Source of the DNA: Acidobacteriota bacterium
Lineage (GTDB): Bacteria > Acidobacteriota > Terriglobia > Terriglobales > Acidobacteriaceae
Length of the DNA stretch: 5,578 bases
Direction: 5' to 3'
Assembly (NCBI GenBank): GCA_021810735.1
Contig: JAJZIF010000289.1
Coordinates: forward strand, 1 to 5,578
The translations under genes and the position numbers were made by a program. The notes under the pieces are model-generated. The model did not search any database, was not told the DNA's origin, and saw nothing but the letters and a program-made list of their open reading frames with translations. The stretch's first letter is position 1; every line of letters begins with the position of its first letter. This document shows, in pieces, positions 1 through 5,578 of the stretch.

Positions 1-647
1 GGAACCAGGAAAACGATGTCAACCGCGGAATGCAGGCAAATTACGCGAAGGGCAAGCTCAGCGGGTCACTGGCATGGAACGATGGCTTCTATTCCAACCG
101 CTATAACTGGCTTACCGGTGAATTGACATACGCGCCGAATGCAGCCAACAGCCTGGAGGTCGTGGCTGGCGGGAACCTCGGGCGCACCGCTTATTCGAGT
201 GTTGCCACGCCGCTGTATCAAAACAACAGCGACATCTATGACATCATCTACACTCATACGGCCAAGCGGTGGATGGTCCAACCCTATTTCCAATACACTG
301 ACGTTCCATTGGATGTGAAAATTGGCGTGCGTCGGGCGACAGCAACGCAGGGCGAAGCGGTGCTGGGTAGCTATAACGTCGCGCCCGATCTGACGATGGC
401 TGGACGCGTGGAGTACATCTCCAGCACAGGCAACACCCATAACGGAGCTGTCAACCTGTTATACGGTCCAGGCAGCCAGGCGTGGTCGCTCACCCTGACG
501 CCAACATATCAAAAGAAAGCATTCTTCGCGCGCGGGGAGTTTTCTGTTACGCAAGCTGTAAACTACACGTCTGGCGACGCATTCGGCCCGCAAAATTCAA
601 ACTCCAATCAGACACGAAGCGTGGTTGAAACAGGATTTATGTTCTGA
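1..647 (+). CDS. Outer-membrane beta-barrel porin-like protein (3' part only)
   Basis: The reading frame is open from position 3, with no stop upstream of the first ATG at 30, so the gene enters from outside the window and that ATG is internal. About 214 residues are visible. They show the alternating polar/aromatic pattern of amphipathic outer-membrane strands (for example MVQPYFQYTDV, TMAGRVEYIS, WSLTLTPTYQ, FFARGEFSVT) separated by Asn/Gly/Ser-rich turns. The protein ends RSVVETGFMF; a terminal Phe is the usual signal for BAM-mediated barrel insertion. The overall look, especially the ARGEFS strand and the ETGF-type ending, resembles the OmpL-like 'beta-barrel porin-2' family, from memory. 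The signal peptide would lie outside the window. Only 27 bases separate it from the next plus-strand gene, so it may share a transcript with kdp. Porin-type barrel is well supported; the exact family and substrate are not. Confidence 0.75.
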   Translation, partial: NQENDVNRGMQANYAKGKLSGSLAWNDGFYSNRYNWLTGELTYAPNAANSLEVVAGGNLGRTAYSSVATPLYQNNSDIYDIIYTHTAKRWMVQPYFQYTDVPLDVKIGVRRATATQGEAVLGSYNVAPDLTMAGRVEYISSTGNTHNGAVNLLYGPGSQAWSLTLTPTYQKKAFFARGEFSVTQAVNYTSGDAFGPQNSNSNQTRSVVETGFMF

Positions 648-662
648 CGTTGCGCTGGCAAT

Positions 663-668
663 AGGAGA
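663..668 (+). promoter_or_regulatory. Ribosome binding site of the 28-aa ORF
   Basis: AGGAGA lies 6-7 bases before the ATG at 675, a near-ideal Shine-Dalgarno match and spacing. It supports real translation of a very short ORF that length-based gene callers would skip. Confidence 0.65.
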
Positions 669-674
669 GACACA

Positions 675-761
675 ATGTTGGATATCTGGATGGTACTGGG
701 AACGATTTCGTTTTTCGCATTGGCAATCGGATATACGCTCGGTTGCGAGCGTTTGAGGTAA
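675..761 (+). CDS. Kdp-linked 28-residue single-pass membrane protein
   Basis: The ORF starts at ATG 675 and stops at TAA 759-761, giving 28 residues. Residues 4-22 form one hydrophobic helix (IWMVLGTISFFALAIGYTL) followed by a short polar, cationic tail, GCERLR. The start is fixed by AGGAGA at 663-668. The ORF sits 27 bases after the porin-like gene and its stop is 4 bases before the kdpF start, so it is inside the operon. The kdpF ribosome binding site (GAGG, 755-758) overlaps its last codons, suggesting translational coupling. It is not KdpF: that protein follows separately and has its own typical ending. I recall similar unnamed micro-ORFs with a hydrophobic helix and a Cys/Arg-Leu tail just before kdpF in other bacteria, but cannot verify this here. 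Function is unknown; plausible roles are a second small subunit of the pump or a coupling leader for kdpF. Confidence 0.7.
   Translation: MLDIWMVLGTISFFALAIGYTLGCERLR
755..758 (+). promoter_or_regulatory. Ribosome binding site of kdpF, overlapping the upstream ORF end
   Basis: GAGG is 7 bases before the kdpF ATG at 766 and lies in the last codons of the 28-residue ORF, directly abutting its stop. Ribosomes finishing the small ORF would be placed at the kdpF start. Confidence 0.55.
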
Positions 762-765
762 TCGC

Positions 766-855
766 ATGCATATCGAAACCACAGTTCTACTTCTCGTCTC
801 GGCAATTTTACTGGTCTATCTGGTATTTGCCCTGTTGCGCCCGGAGAAATTCTAA
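766..855 (+). CDS. kdpF: KdpF, small stabilising subunit of the K+ pump
   Basis: KdpF is a one-helix inner-membrane peptide that stabilises the KdpABC complex. This ORF encodes 29 residues, the same length as E. coli KdpF. It has a hydrophobic helix over about residues 6-24 (VLLLVSAILLVYLVFALL) and ends RPEKF, matching the family's usual 'YL..AL..PE.F' pattern. It lies directly before kdpA, the canonical position. The ATG at 766 is supported by GAGG at 755-758. The kdpA ribosome binding site (GGAGA, 843-847) is inside the kdpF coding end, and only 2 bases separate the kdpF stop from the kdpA start, so the two are probably translationally coupled. Confidence 0.92.
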   Translation: MHIETTVLLLVSAILLVYLVFALLRPEKF

Positions 856-857
856 CC

Positions 858-2633
858 ATGACTGCAAATGGATGGTTTCAGATTGGCTTCTATTTTCTGC
901 TGATCGTGTTGATCGCGCGACCGCTCGGCATCTACATGGCAAATGTCTTTGAGCGCCGCAAAACATTTCTCGATCCATTGCTGGTCCCAGTCGAACGAGT
1001 TCTTTACAAATTAACCGGCATCGACGCGGACAAGGAGATGCGCTGGACCGAGTACGGAATCGCGATGCTGCTATTCAGCGTCGTTTCCATGCTGGTCTTG
1101 TATCTGATCGAGCGCGTCCAGCAGTGGCTTCCGTTGAATCCGCAGCATTGGCCCGGTGTTCCCGCAGTTCTCGCGCTCAACACGGCAGCGTCCTTTACCG
1201 CCAATACCAACTGGCAGTCCTACGTGCCTGAAGCGACCATGAGCTATTTCACGCAGATGGCCGGTCTCGCGTACCACAACTTTACTTCCGCAGCCGTTGG
1301 CATCGCGCTGGCCATTGCGTTTGTCCGGGGCATCAGCCGCCGAGAGCAGAACACACTGGGGAATTTCTGGGTCGATGCTACGCGCGCCATTCTGTGGGTG
1401 TTGCTGCCAGTCTCCATCATTCTCGCATTGGCCCTCGTTTCGCAAGGGGTGGTGCAAAATCTGCGCTCGTACGACACGACCCAGCTATTGGAGCCGCAAA
1501 AGACAGTCACGACTGACAGCACGGGCAAGTCCGCCACGCAAACCATCGCCACGCAGACCATCGCGCAGGGACCGGTCGCTTCGCAGGAAGCCATCAAAAT
1601 GCTGGGGACGAATGGCGGTGGCTTCTTCAACACCAACAGCGCGCATCCGTTTGAGAACCCCACCCCGTTTTCCAACCTGCTTGAGATGCTCGCCATCTTT
1701 GCGATTCCAGCCGGACTCACGGTCACTCTCGGCCGCATGACCGGCTCTCCACGCCACGGCTGGGCAGTCTTCGCAGCCATGGGAGTCTTGTTCTTTGTTG
1801 GCGTGACCGCGGTATATTGGGCGGAGGCGCGCGGCAATCCCCTGATGCATGGAGCGGCGCAGCAGGTGTCGGCAACTCAGGCAGGCGGCAACATGGAAGG
1901 CAAGGATGTCCGCTTCGGGATTGCCAACTCCGCGCTGTTTGCCACCGTGACCACCGACGCCAGTTGCGGCGCGGTCAACGGAATGCACGACTCGTTTACT
2001 CCGCTCGGAGGGATGGTTCCGCTGGTCAACATCATGCTGGGAGAAGTTATTTTTGGCGGTGTCGGCTCGGGACTCTACGGCATGTTGATCATGGTCGTTC
2101 TTTCCGTCTTCATCGCCGGACTGATGGTCGGTCGAACGCCGGAGTATCTCGGCAAGAAGATCGAAGCGTACGACGTGAAGATGGCCATGCTGTACATCCT
2201 CATCTTCCCGCTGTTGATCTTGTGCTTCACCGGAGTGACCGTCTTGTTGCCGCACCTGGGACTCAGCAGCCTGGCAAACACAGGCCCGCATGGACTTTCG
2301 GAGATTCTGTATGCCTTCACCTCGGCGGCCGGCAATAATGGGTCGGCCTTTGCGGGGTTGAACGCAAACACGAATTATTACAATCTGACCCTGGCGTTCG
2401 TGATGTTGAGCGGGCGCTTTCTGATGATCGTGCCCATGTTGGCGGTGGCCGGCAACCTGGCCAGGAAAAAAATCGTTCCGGCATCCTCGGGGACTTTTCC
2501 GGTAACGACACCGTTATTCACGATTCTCCTGGTGGGAGTGATTGTGATTGTGGGTGCGCTGACCTTTTTTCCCGCACTCACTCTGGGTCCAATTCTTGAA
2601 CATCTTCTGCTGTATGCAGGAAAAACCTTCTAG
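858..2633 (+). CDS. kdpA: KdpA, potassium-binding and translocating subunit
   Basis: KdpA is the channel-like inner-membrane subunit that selects K+ on the outer side and passes it to KdpB. The 591-residue product is a little longer than the E. coli protein (557). It is strongly hydrophobic, with four filter-loop regions in order: [11 protein letters not shown] (about 112-122), [20 protein letters not shown] (250-269), [20 protein letters not shown] (365-384) and [11 protein letters not shown] (491-501). The [11 protein letters not shown] stretch before the second filter and [15 protein letters not shown] (395-409) are also typical. The extra length lies partly in the loop at about 203-240, which carries a 5-residue tandem repeat. 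The first filter reads SFTANTNWQ where the form I remember from E. coli is SFVTNTNWQ. The start ATG has GGAGA 10 bases upstream. Identification is secure. Confidence 0.98.
   Translation: MTANGWFQIGFYFLLIVLIARPLGIYMANVFERRKTFLDPLLVPVERVLYKLTGIDADKEMRWTEYGIAMLLFSVVSMLVLYLIERVQQWLPLNPQHWPGVPAVLALNTAASFTANTNWQSYVPEATMSYFTQMAGLAYHNFTSAAVGIALAIAFVRGISRREQNTLGNFWVDATRAILWVLLPVSIILALALVSQGVVQNLRSYDTTQLLEPQKTVTTDSTGKSATQTIATQTIAQGPVASQEAIKMLGTNGGGFFNTNSAHPFENPTPFSNLLEMLAIFAIPAGLTVTLGRMTGSPRHGWAVFAAMGVLFFVGVTAVYWAEARGNPLMHGAAQQVSATQAGGNMEGKDVRFGIANSALFATVTTDASCGAVNGMHDSFTPLGGMVPLVNIMLGEVIFGGVGSGLYGMLIMVVLSVFIAGLMVGRTPEYLGKKIEAYDVKMAMLYILIFPLLILCFTGVTVLLPHLGLSSLANTGPHGLSEILYAFTSAAGNNGSAFAGLNANTNYYNLTLAFVMLSGRFLMIVPMLAVAGNLARKKIVPASSGTFPVTTPLFTILLVGVIVIVGALTFFPALTLGPILEHLLLYAGKTF
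1532..1561 (+). repeat. Two-copy 15-bp tandem repeat inside kdpA
   Basis: Units at 1532-1546 (CGCCACGCAAACCAT) and 1547-1561 (CGCCACGCAGACCAT) differ at one base. In frame they encode [10 protein letters not shown] (residues 226-235), followed by another A-Q. The repeat lies in a polar Thr/Gln-rich loop before the second filter, where a whole-codon duplication would be tolerated. Confidence 0.8.
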
Positions 2634-2659
2634 GGCAAGCATCGTTCGGAGAAAGCAAC

Positions 2660-4708
2660 ATGGCAAAAACAAAAAACACCCATCAAAGATCGATCTGGGA
2701 CGCGCAAATTGCCACGCGCGCGCTGGTCGATTCTCTGTCCAAGCTAAACCCCATAAACATGATGCGGAACCCGGTGATGTTCGTTGTCGAAATTGGCAGC
2801 GTCATTACATCTGTGCTGCTGGTGGAGAACCTGTGGGCACATGGGTCCCCCTGGATTTTTGATCTTCAGATCACACTGTGGCTGTGGTTCACGGTGCTAT
2901 TCGCAAACTTCGCCGAGGCAATGGCGGAAGGGCGCGGCAAAGCGCAAGCGGATGCACTGCGCCGAGCCAAGTCGGAAACGATGGCGAACCGCCTCAATGA
3001 AAAAGGTGTCGTGGAGCAGGTCCCCAGTTCGAAACTCTGCTCCGGTGACATTGTCGTCGTATCCGCGGGCGAAATGATTCCGGGCGACGGAGAGATCATC
3101 GATGGGGTGGCATCGGTCGACGAGTCCGCCATCACCGGCGAATCCGCTCCCGTGATCCGAGAATCCGGCGGCGACCGCTCGGCGGTCACAGGAGGCACGC
3201 GGGTACTGTCGGACCAAATTAAAATTCGGATTACATCCAACCCCGGCGAGACTTTCATCGATAAGATGATTGCTTTAGTCGAAGGCGCCGAACGGCAGAA
3301 GACCCCCAACGAAATTGCGCTGAACATCCTGCTGGCTGGGCTGACCATCATTTTCTTGCTGGCCGTGGTCACGCTACAGCCCATCGCCATCTATTCGCAC
3401 TCGCCGCAAACGGTCTTCGTGCTGGTATCACTGCTGGTTTGCCTGATTCCGACGACGATTGGCGGGTTGCTTTCCGCCATCGGGATAGCCGGCATGGATC
3501 GATTGGTGCAGCACAACGTATTGGCGATGTCTGGCCGCGCGGTGGAAGCTGCCGGCGATGTGAATACGCTCCTGCTGGATAAGACCGGGACGATCACATT
3601 TGGCAACCGGCAGGCCACGGAATTTCTACCGGCGCCGGGAGTGACCAAGGACCAGCTTGCCGATGCCGCACAGCTTTCTTCGCTTGCGGACGAGACTCCA
3701 GAAGGCCGCTCCATCGTCGTGCTCGCCAAGGAAACGTATGGTCTGCGCGGGCGCGATCTGACAACCATACACGCGGAGTTTGTTCCTTTCAGCGCGACAA
3801 CGCGGATGTCCGGCGTCAATGTGGACGGCCGTCTTATCCGCAAAGGAGCAGCCGATTCGATTGCAAAATTCATCAAGGAATCCGGCGGCACGATGGCCGA
3901 TGAGGTGAGAGCGGATGTCGAAGGGATTGCGCGCAGCGGAGGCACGCCGCTGGTGGTTGCGGAAAACAATTGCGCGCTGGGAACGATCCATCTGAAGGAC
4001 ATTGTGAAAGGCGGCATTCGCGAACGCTTCGCGCAACTGCGTGCCATGGGCATTCGCACCATCATGATTACGGGGGACAATCCACTGACTGCGGCGGCCA
4101 TCGCTCGCGAAGCCGGCGTGGACGATTTTCTGGCCGAGGCGAAGCCGAAAGATAAGATGGATCTGATCCGGCGAGAACAAAGCGAAGGCAAACTGGTTGC
4201 GATGACGGGCGACGGAACCAACGACGCGCCTGCACTCGCACAAGCCGATGTCGGCGTCGCAATGAATACGGGCACCCAGGCGGCCAAGGAAGCCGGGAAC
4301 ATGGTCGACTTGGATTCCAACCCCACCAAATTGATCGAGATTGTCGAAATCGGCAAGCAGCTTTTGATGACACGCGGAGCGCTGACCACCTTCTCCATCG
4401 CTAACGATGTCGCCAAATACTTTGCGATCATTCCGGCGATGTTTGCGGCAACTTTCCCCGTGTTGAGCGCTTTGAACATCATGCATCTGCGCACACCGCA
4501 GTCTGCCATCTTGTCCGCGGTCATCTTCAATGCGCTAATTATTGTCGCGCTGATTCCGCTGGCGTTGCGAGGCGTGAAGTACAAGCCGATGAGCGCGGAA
4601 ATCCTACTGCGGAACAACCTGGTGATCTACGGCCTGGGAGGAATTATTCTTCCTTTTGTTGGCATCAAGCTCATTGACATGGCGATTACGGCCATGCACC
4701 TGATTTGA
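2660..4708 (+). CDS. kdpB: KdpB, catalytic P-type ATPase subunit
   Basis: KdpB hydrolyses ATP through a phospho-aspartate intermediate to power K+ uptake by KdpA. The 682-residue length equals the E. coli protein, and the diagnostic residues fall at the same numbers: actuator TGES at 159-162 (with Ser162, the inhibitory phosphorylation site known in E. coli), DKTGT with Asp307, nucleotide-binding Phe377 and Lys395, and Asp583/Lys586 in the NDVAKYF helix that couples ATPase and transport. Also visible are PTTIGG (264-269), MITGDN (469-474) and the hinge [11 protein letters not shown] (516-526). Domain order: N-terminal helices (about 35-90), A-domain (about 115-215), helices 3-4 (about 220-280), P/N domains (about 300-560), helices 5-7 (about 575-680). 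The ATG at 2660 follows GGAG at 2648-2651; the gap from kdpA is 26 bases. No key residue is missing, so the enzyme should be active. Confidence 0.99.
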   Translation: MAKTKNTHQRSIWDAQIATRALVDSLSKLNPINMMRNPVMFVVEIGSVITSVLLVENLWAHGSPWIFDLQITLWLWFTVLFANFAEAMAEGRGKAQADALRRAKSETMANRLNEKGVVEQVPSSKLCSGDIVVVSAGEMIPGDGEIIDGVASVDESAITGESAPVIRESGGDRSAVTGGTRVLSDQIKIRITSNPGETFIDKMIALVEGAERQKTPNEIALNILLAGLTIIFLLAVVTLQPIAIYSHSPQTVFVLVSLLVCLIPTTIGGLLSAIGIAGMDRLVQHNVLAMSGRAVEAAGDVNTLLLDKTGTITFGNRQATEFLPAPGVTKDQLADAAQLSSLADETPEGRSIVVLAKETYGLRGRDLTTIHAEFVPFSATTRMSGVNVDGRLIRKGAADSIAKFIKESGGTMADEVRADVEGIARSGGTPLVVAENNCALGTIHLKDIVKGGIRERFAQLRAMGIRTIMITGDNPLTAAAIAREAGVDDFLAEAKPKDKMDLIRREQSEGKLVAMTGDGTNDAPALAQADVGVAMNTGTQAAKEAGNMVDLDSNPTKLIEIVEIGKQLLMTRGALTTFSIANDVAKYFAIIPAMFAATFPVLSALNIMHLRTPQSAILSAVIFNALIIVALIPLALRGVKYKPMSAEILLRNNLVIYGLGGIILPFVGIKLIDMAITAMHLI

Positions 4709-4717
4709 GGAACCCAT

Positions 4718-5308
4718 ATGCGGAAACAACTGATCACAGCTTGTCTATTTACTCTTGTAACGACGGTTCTTCTCGGACTCGGCTATCCGCTTGGAATGAC
4801 AGCTCTGGCACACGTTTTGATGCCGGCGAAGGCCGACGGTCAACTGATCACGAAAGATGGTGTCCTGATCGGTTCCAAACTGATAGGGCAGTCGTTCACT
4901 GGCCCGGGCTACTTTAACAGCCGCCCTTCCGCCGCTGGTACCGGATATGACGCAGCCAACTCTTCCGGTTCGAATCTTGGCCCAACGAACGCGAGTCTGA
5001 TTGCGCGCGTGGCGCAGAGCGTGCAGGCTTGGCGCGTCCGCGAGGCCAATTATGAGAACGCTCAGACAGATGTCCCGATCGATCTGGTCACGACCTCCGG
5101 TTCAGGATTGGATCCGGACATTACCGTGGCCGCGGCCGAATACCAGGTTGCCGAGATTGCGCACGTTCGTGGCCTGCCCCAGGATCAGGTAGAGCATCTC
5201 CTGCAGGTACACATTGAGCCGAGACAATTTGGATTTCTGGGCGAGCCTCGCGTGAATGTACTGGAACTGAACCTGGCGCTGGATCGCATGACTGCGGAAC
5301 ACAAGTGA
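4718..5308 (+). CDS. kdpC: KdpC, accessory subunit of the K+ pump
   Basis: KdpC is a single-span inner-membrane subunit with a large periplasmic domain that is needed for KdpFABC assembly and activity. The product is 196 residues (E. coli 190). It has one N-terminal helix (about 6-34, ending in the ALAHVLMP region) and then family blocks: LIGQSFTGPGYFNSRPSA (55-72), the Ser/Gly/Asn segment SSGSNLGPTN (82-91), VPIDLVTTSGSGLDPDIT (119-136), EYQVAEIAHVRGL (141-153) and the C-terminal FLGEPRVNVLELNLALD (173-189). The start at 4718 is preceded by GAGG (4707-4710), which overlaps the kdpB stop codon, only 9 bases away, a clear sign of coupling with kdpB. Its own stop lies in the loop of a perfect hairpin. 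It appears complete. Confidence 0.97.
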   Translation: MRKQLITACLFTLVTTVLLGLGYPLGMTALAHVLMPAKADGQLITKDGVLIGSKLIGQSFTGPGYFNSRPSAAGTGYDAANSSGSNLGPTNASLIARVAQSVQAWRVREANYENAQTDVPIDLVTTSGSGLDPDITVAAAEYQVAEIAHVRGLPQDQVEHLLQVHIEPRQFGFLGEPRVNVLELNLALDRMTAEHK

Positions 5309-5317
5309 CCGCAGTCA
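5289..5317 (+). terminator. Perfect 9-bp hairpin over the kdpC stop codon, possible terminator
   Basis: The left arm TGACTGCGG (5289-5297) and right arm CCGCAGTCA (5309-5317) are exact reverse complements, with an 11-base loop (5298-5308) that contains the kdpC TGA stop. It is followed by ATCTTGTTG, which is T-rich but not a true T-run, so it is a weak candidate for an intrinsic terminator. It could instead protect the 3' end of the kdp mRNA. Confidence 0.45.
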
Positions 5318-5343
5318 ATCTTGTTGCAGGTGTAGCAGGATTC

Positions 5344-5578
5344 TACTGAGTCTCGCATAATAGGGTGACACGATGGGTCAAAAATAGAGCCCGGCGTGGT
5401 GCAGGAAAGAAAACCCCAGCTGGGATTGGCGCACTCGGGCCATGCCGCTGCACACGCCGTCTTCGGCCTCGCCAAGTCCAGCAACACAGCGGTTGGCCAG
5501 TTCCTGACCTTTGATGTTGCCCCATAAGTCCTCTACCGGATTCAGGTCGGGAGAATAACCCGGCAGCGTCTCCACTTC
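5344..5578. mobile_element. IS630-like insertion sequence, one end only
   Basis: A minus-strand transposase fragment runs into the window end, and the element's transposase-3' terminus must lie between the end of kdpC (5308) and the transposase stop (5378). IS630/Tc1-type elements insert at TA dinucleotides. TA at 5344-5345, before CTGAGTCTCGCATAATAGGG, is one candidate boundary; 5333-5334, 5358-5359 and 5361-5362 are others. The other end and its matching inverted repeat are outside the window, so the boundary given is a guess. Confidence 0.5.
5378..5578 (-). CDS. IS630-family DDE transposase, C-terminal part
   Basis: Read on the minus strand, the frame is open at the window edge and ends at TGA (5378-5380), giving 66 visible residues. 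It begins EVETLPGYSPDLNPVEDLW: the LP-Y-P-LNP-E-W block is the hallmark of IS630-type (DDE superfamily) transposases, and the Glu of NPVE is the third catalytic acidic residue. The following KGQELAN and the ending FSFLHHAGLYF also look like a normal family C-terminus. The two catalytic aspartates and the N-terminal helix-turn-helix would lie beyond the window, so whether the whole gene is intact cannot be judged. The GTG at 5575 is internal, not a start, because the conserved block continues upstream of it. The gene is convergent with the kdp operon. Confidence 0.9.
   Translation of the reverse strand, partial: EVETLPGYSPDLNPVEDLWGNIKGQELANRCVAGLGEAEDGVCSGMARVRQSQLGFSFLHHAGLYF

Noticed and set aside
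30..32. ATG at 30 as the true start of the porin-like gene
   Set aside because: The frame stays open to the window edge, there is no ribosome binding site or signal peptide, and the sequence begins in the middle of a beta-barrel.
743..952. A 69-codon plus-strand frame overlapping the small ORF, kdpF and the kdpA start
   Set aside because: It overlaps three better-supported genes in a different frame and lacks a family pattern.
1485..2291. A 268-codon open frame on the minus strand opposite kdpA
   Set aside because: Its translation is His/Arg/Gln-rich low-complexity sequence with no domain, and it is fully antisense to kdpA.
3391..4617. A 408-codon open frame on the minus strand opposite kdpB
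   Set aside because: It lies wholly antisense to a well-conserved ATPase gene. Its product is Ser/Ala/Arg-rich with no recognisable motif, as expected from the complement of a GC-rich coding frame.
5415..5424. Perfect palindrome CCCAGCTGGG
   Set aside because: It is inside the transposase coding sequence, has no loop or T-run, and a 10-base palindrome can occur by chance.
5573..5575. GTG at 5575 (minus strand) as the transposase start
   Set aside because: It would give a 65-residue protein starting just before the last catalytic motif; the frame continues out of the window, as expected for the C-terminus of a longer transposase.
1..5578. CRISPR arrays, tRNA or rRNA genes, riboswitches
   Set aside because: No regularly spaced repeats and no recognisable tRNA, rRNA or riboswitch sequence were seen; nearly all of the window is coding.

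Overview
This window is dominated by one complete, tightly packed kdp operon on the plus strand. It encodes the high-affinity, ATP-driven potassium importer KdpFABC. Upstream is the 3' end of an outer-membrane beta-barrel (porin-like) gene. Downstream is the 3' end of an IS630-type transposase on the opposite strand. Moderately GC-rich coding sequence and an outer-membrane protein ending in phenylalanine point to a diderm (Gram-negative) bacterium. The porin type and the style of the kdp proteins suggest an Acidobacteriota-like soil bacterium, but that is inference from remembered family resemblance, not a database result.

Layout: (1) positions 1-647, porin-like gene, open at its 5' end; (2) 675-761, a 28-residue single-helix membrane protein with its own ribosome binding site; (3) 766-855, kdpF; (4) 858-2633, kdpA; (5) 2660-4708, kdpB; (6) 4718-5308, kdpC; (7) 5289-5317, a perfect 9-bp hairpin spanning the kdpC stop codon; (8) from somewhere in about 5318-5377 to the window end, the edge of an IS630-like element, with the transposase C-terminus read on the minus strand. 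Gaps between plus-strand genes are only 2 to 27 bases. Several ribosome binding sites lie within or against the preceding stop codon, which suggests one transcript with translational coupling. There is no gene-free stretch longer than 300 bases.

How the parts work together: KdpA binds and selects K+, KdpB hydrolyses ATP and drives transport, KdpC and KdpF support and stabilise the complex, all in the inner membrane. The porin-like protein may let solutes or ions cross the outer membrane to reach it, but this role rests only on gene order. The sensor/regulator genes kdpD and kdpE are not in the window. Every diagnostic KdpB residue I could check is present and KdpB is the same length as the E. 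coli protein, so the pump looks functional. I see no clearly new multi-gene system here. The least described items are the small membrane ORF before kdpF and the porin-kdp linkage.
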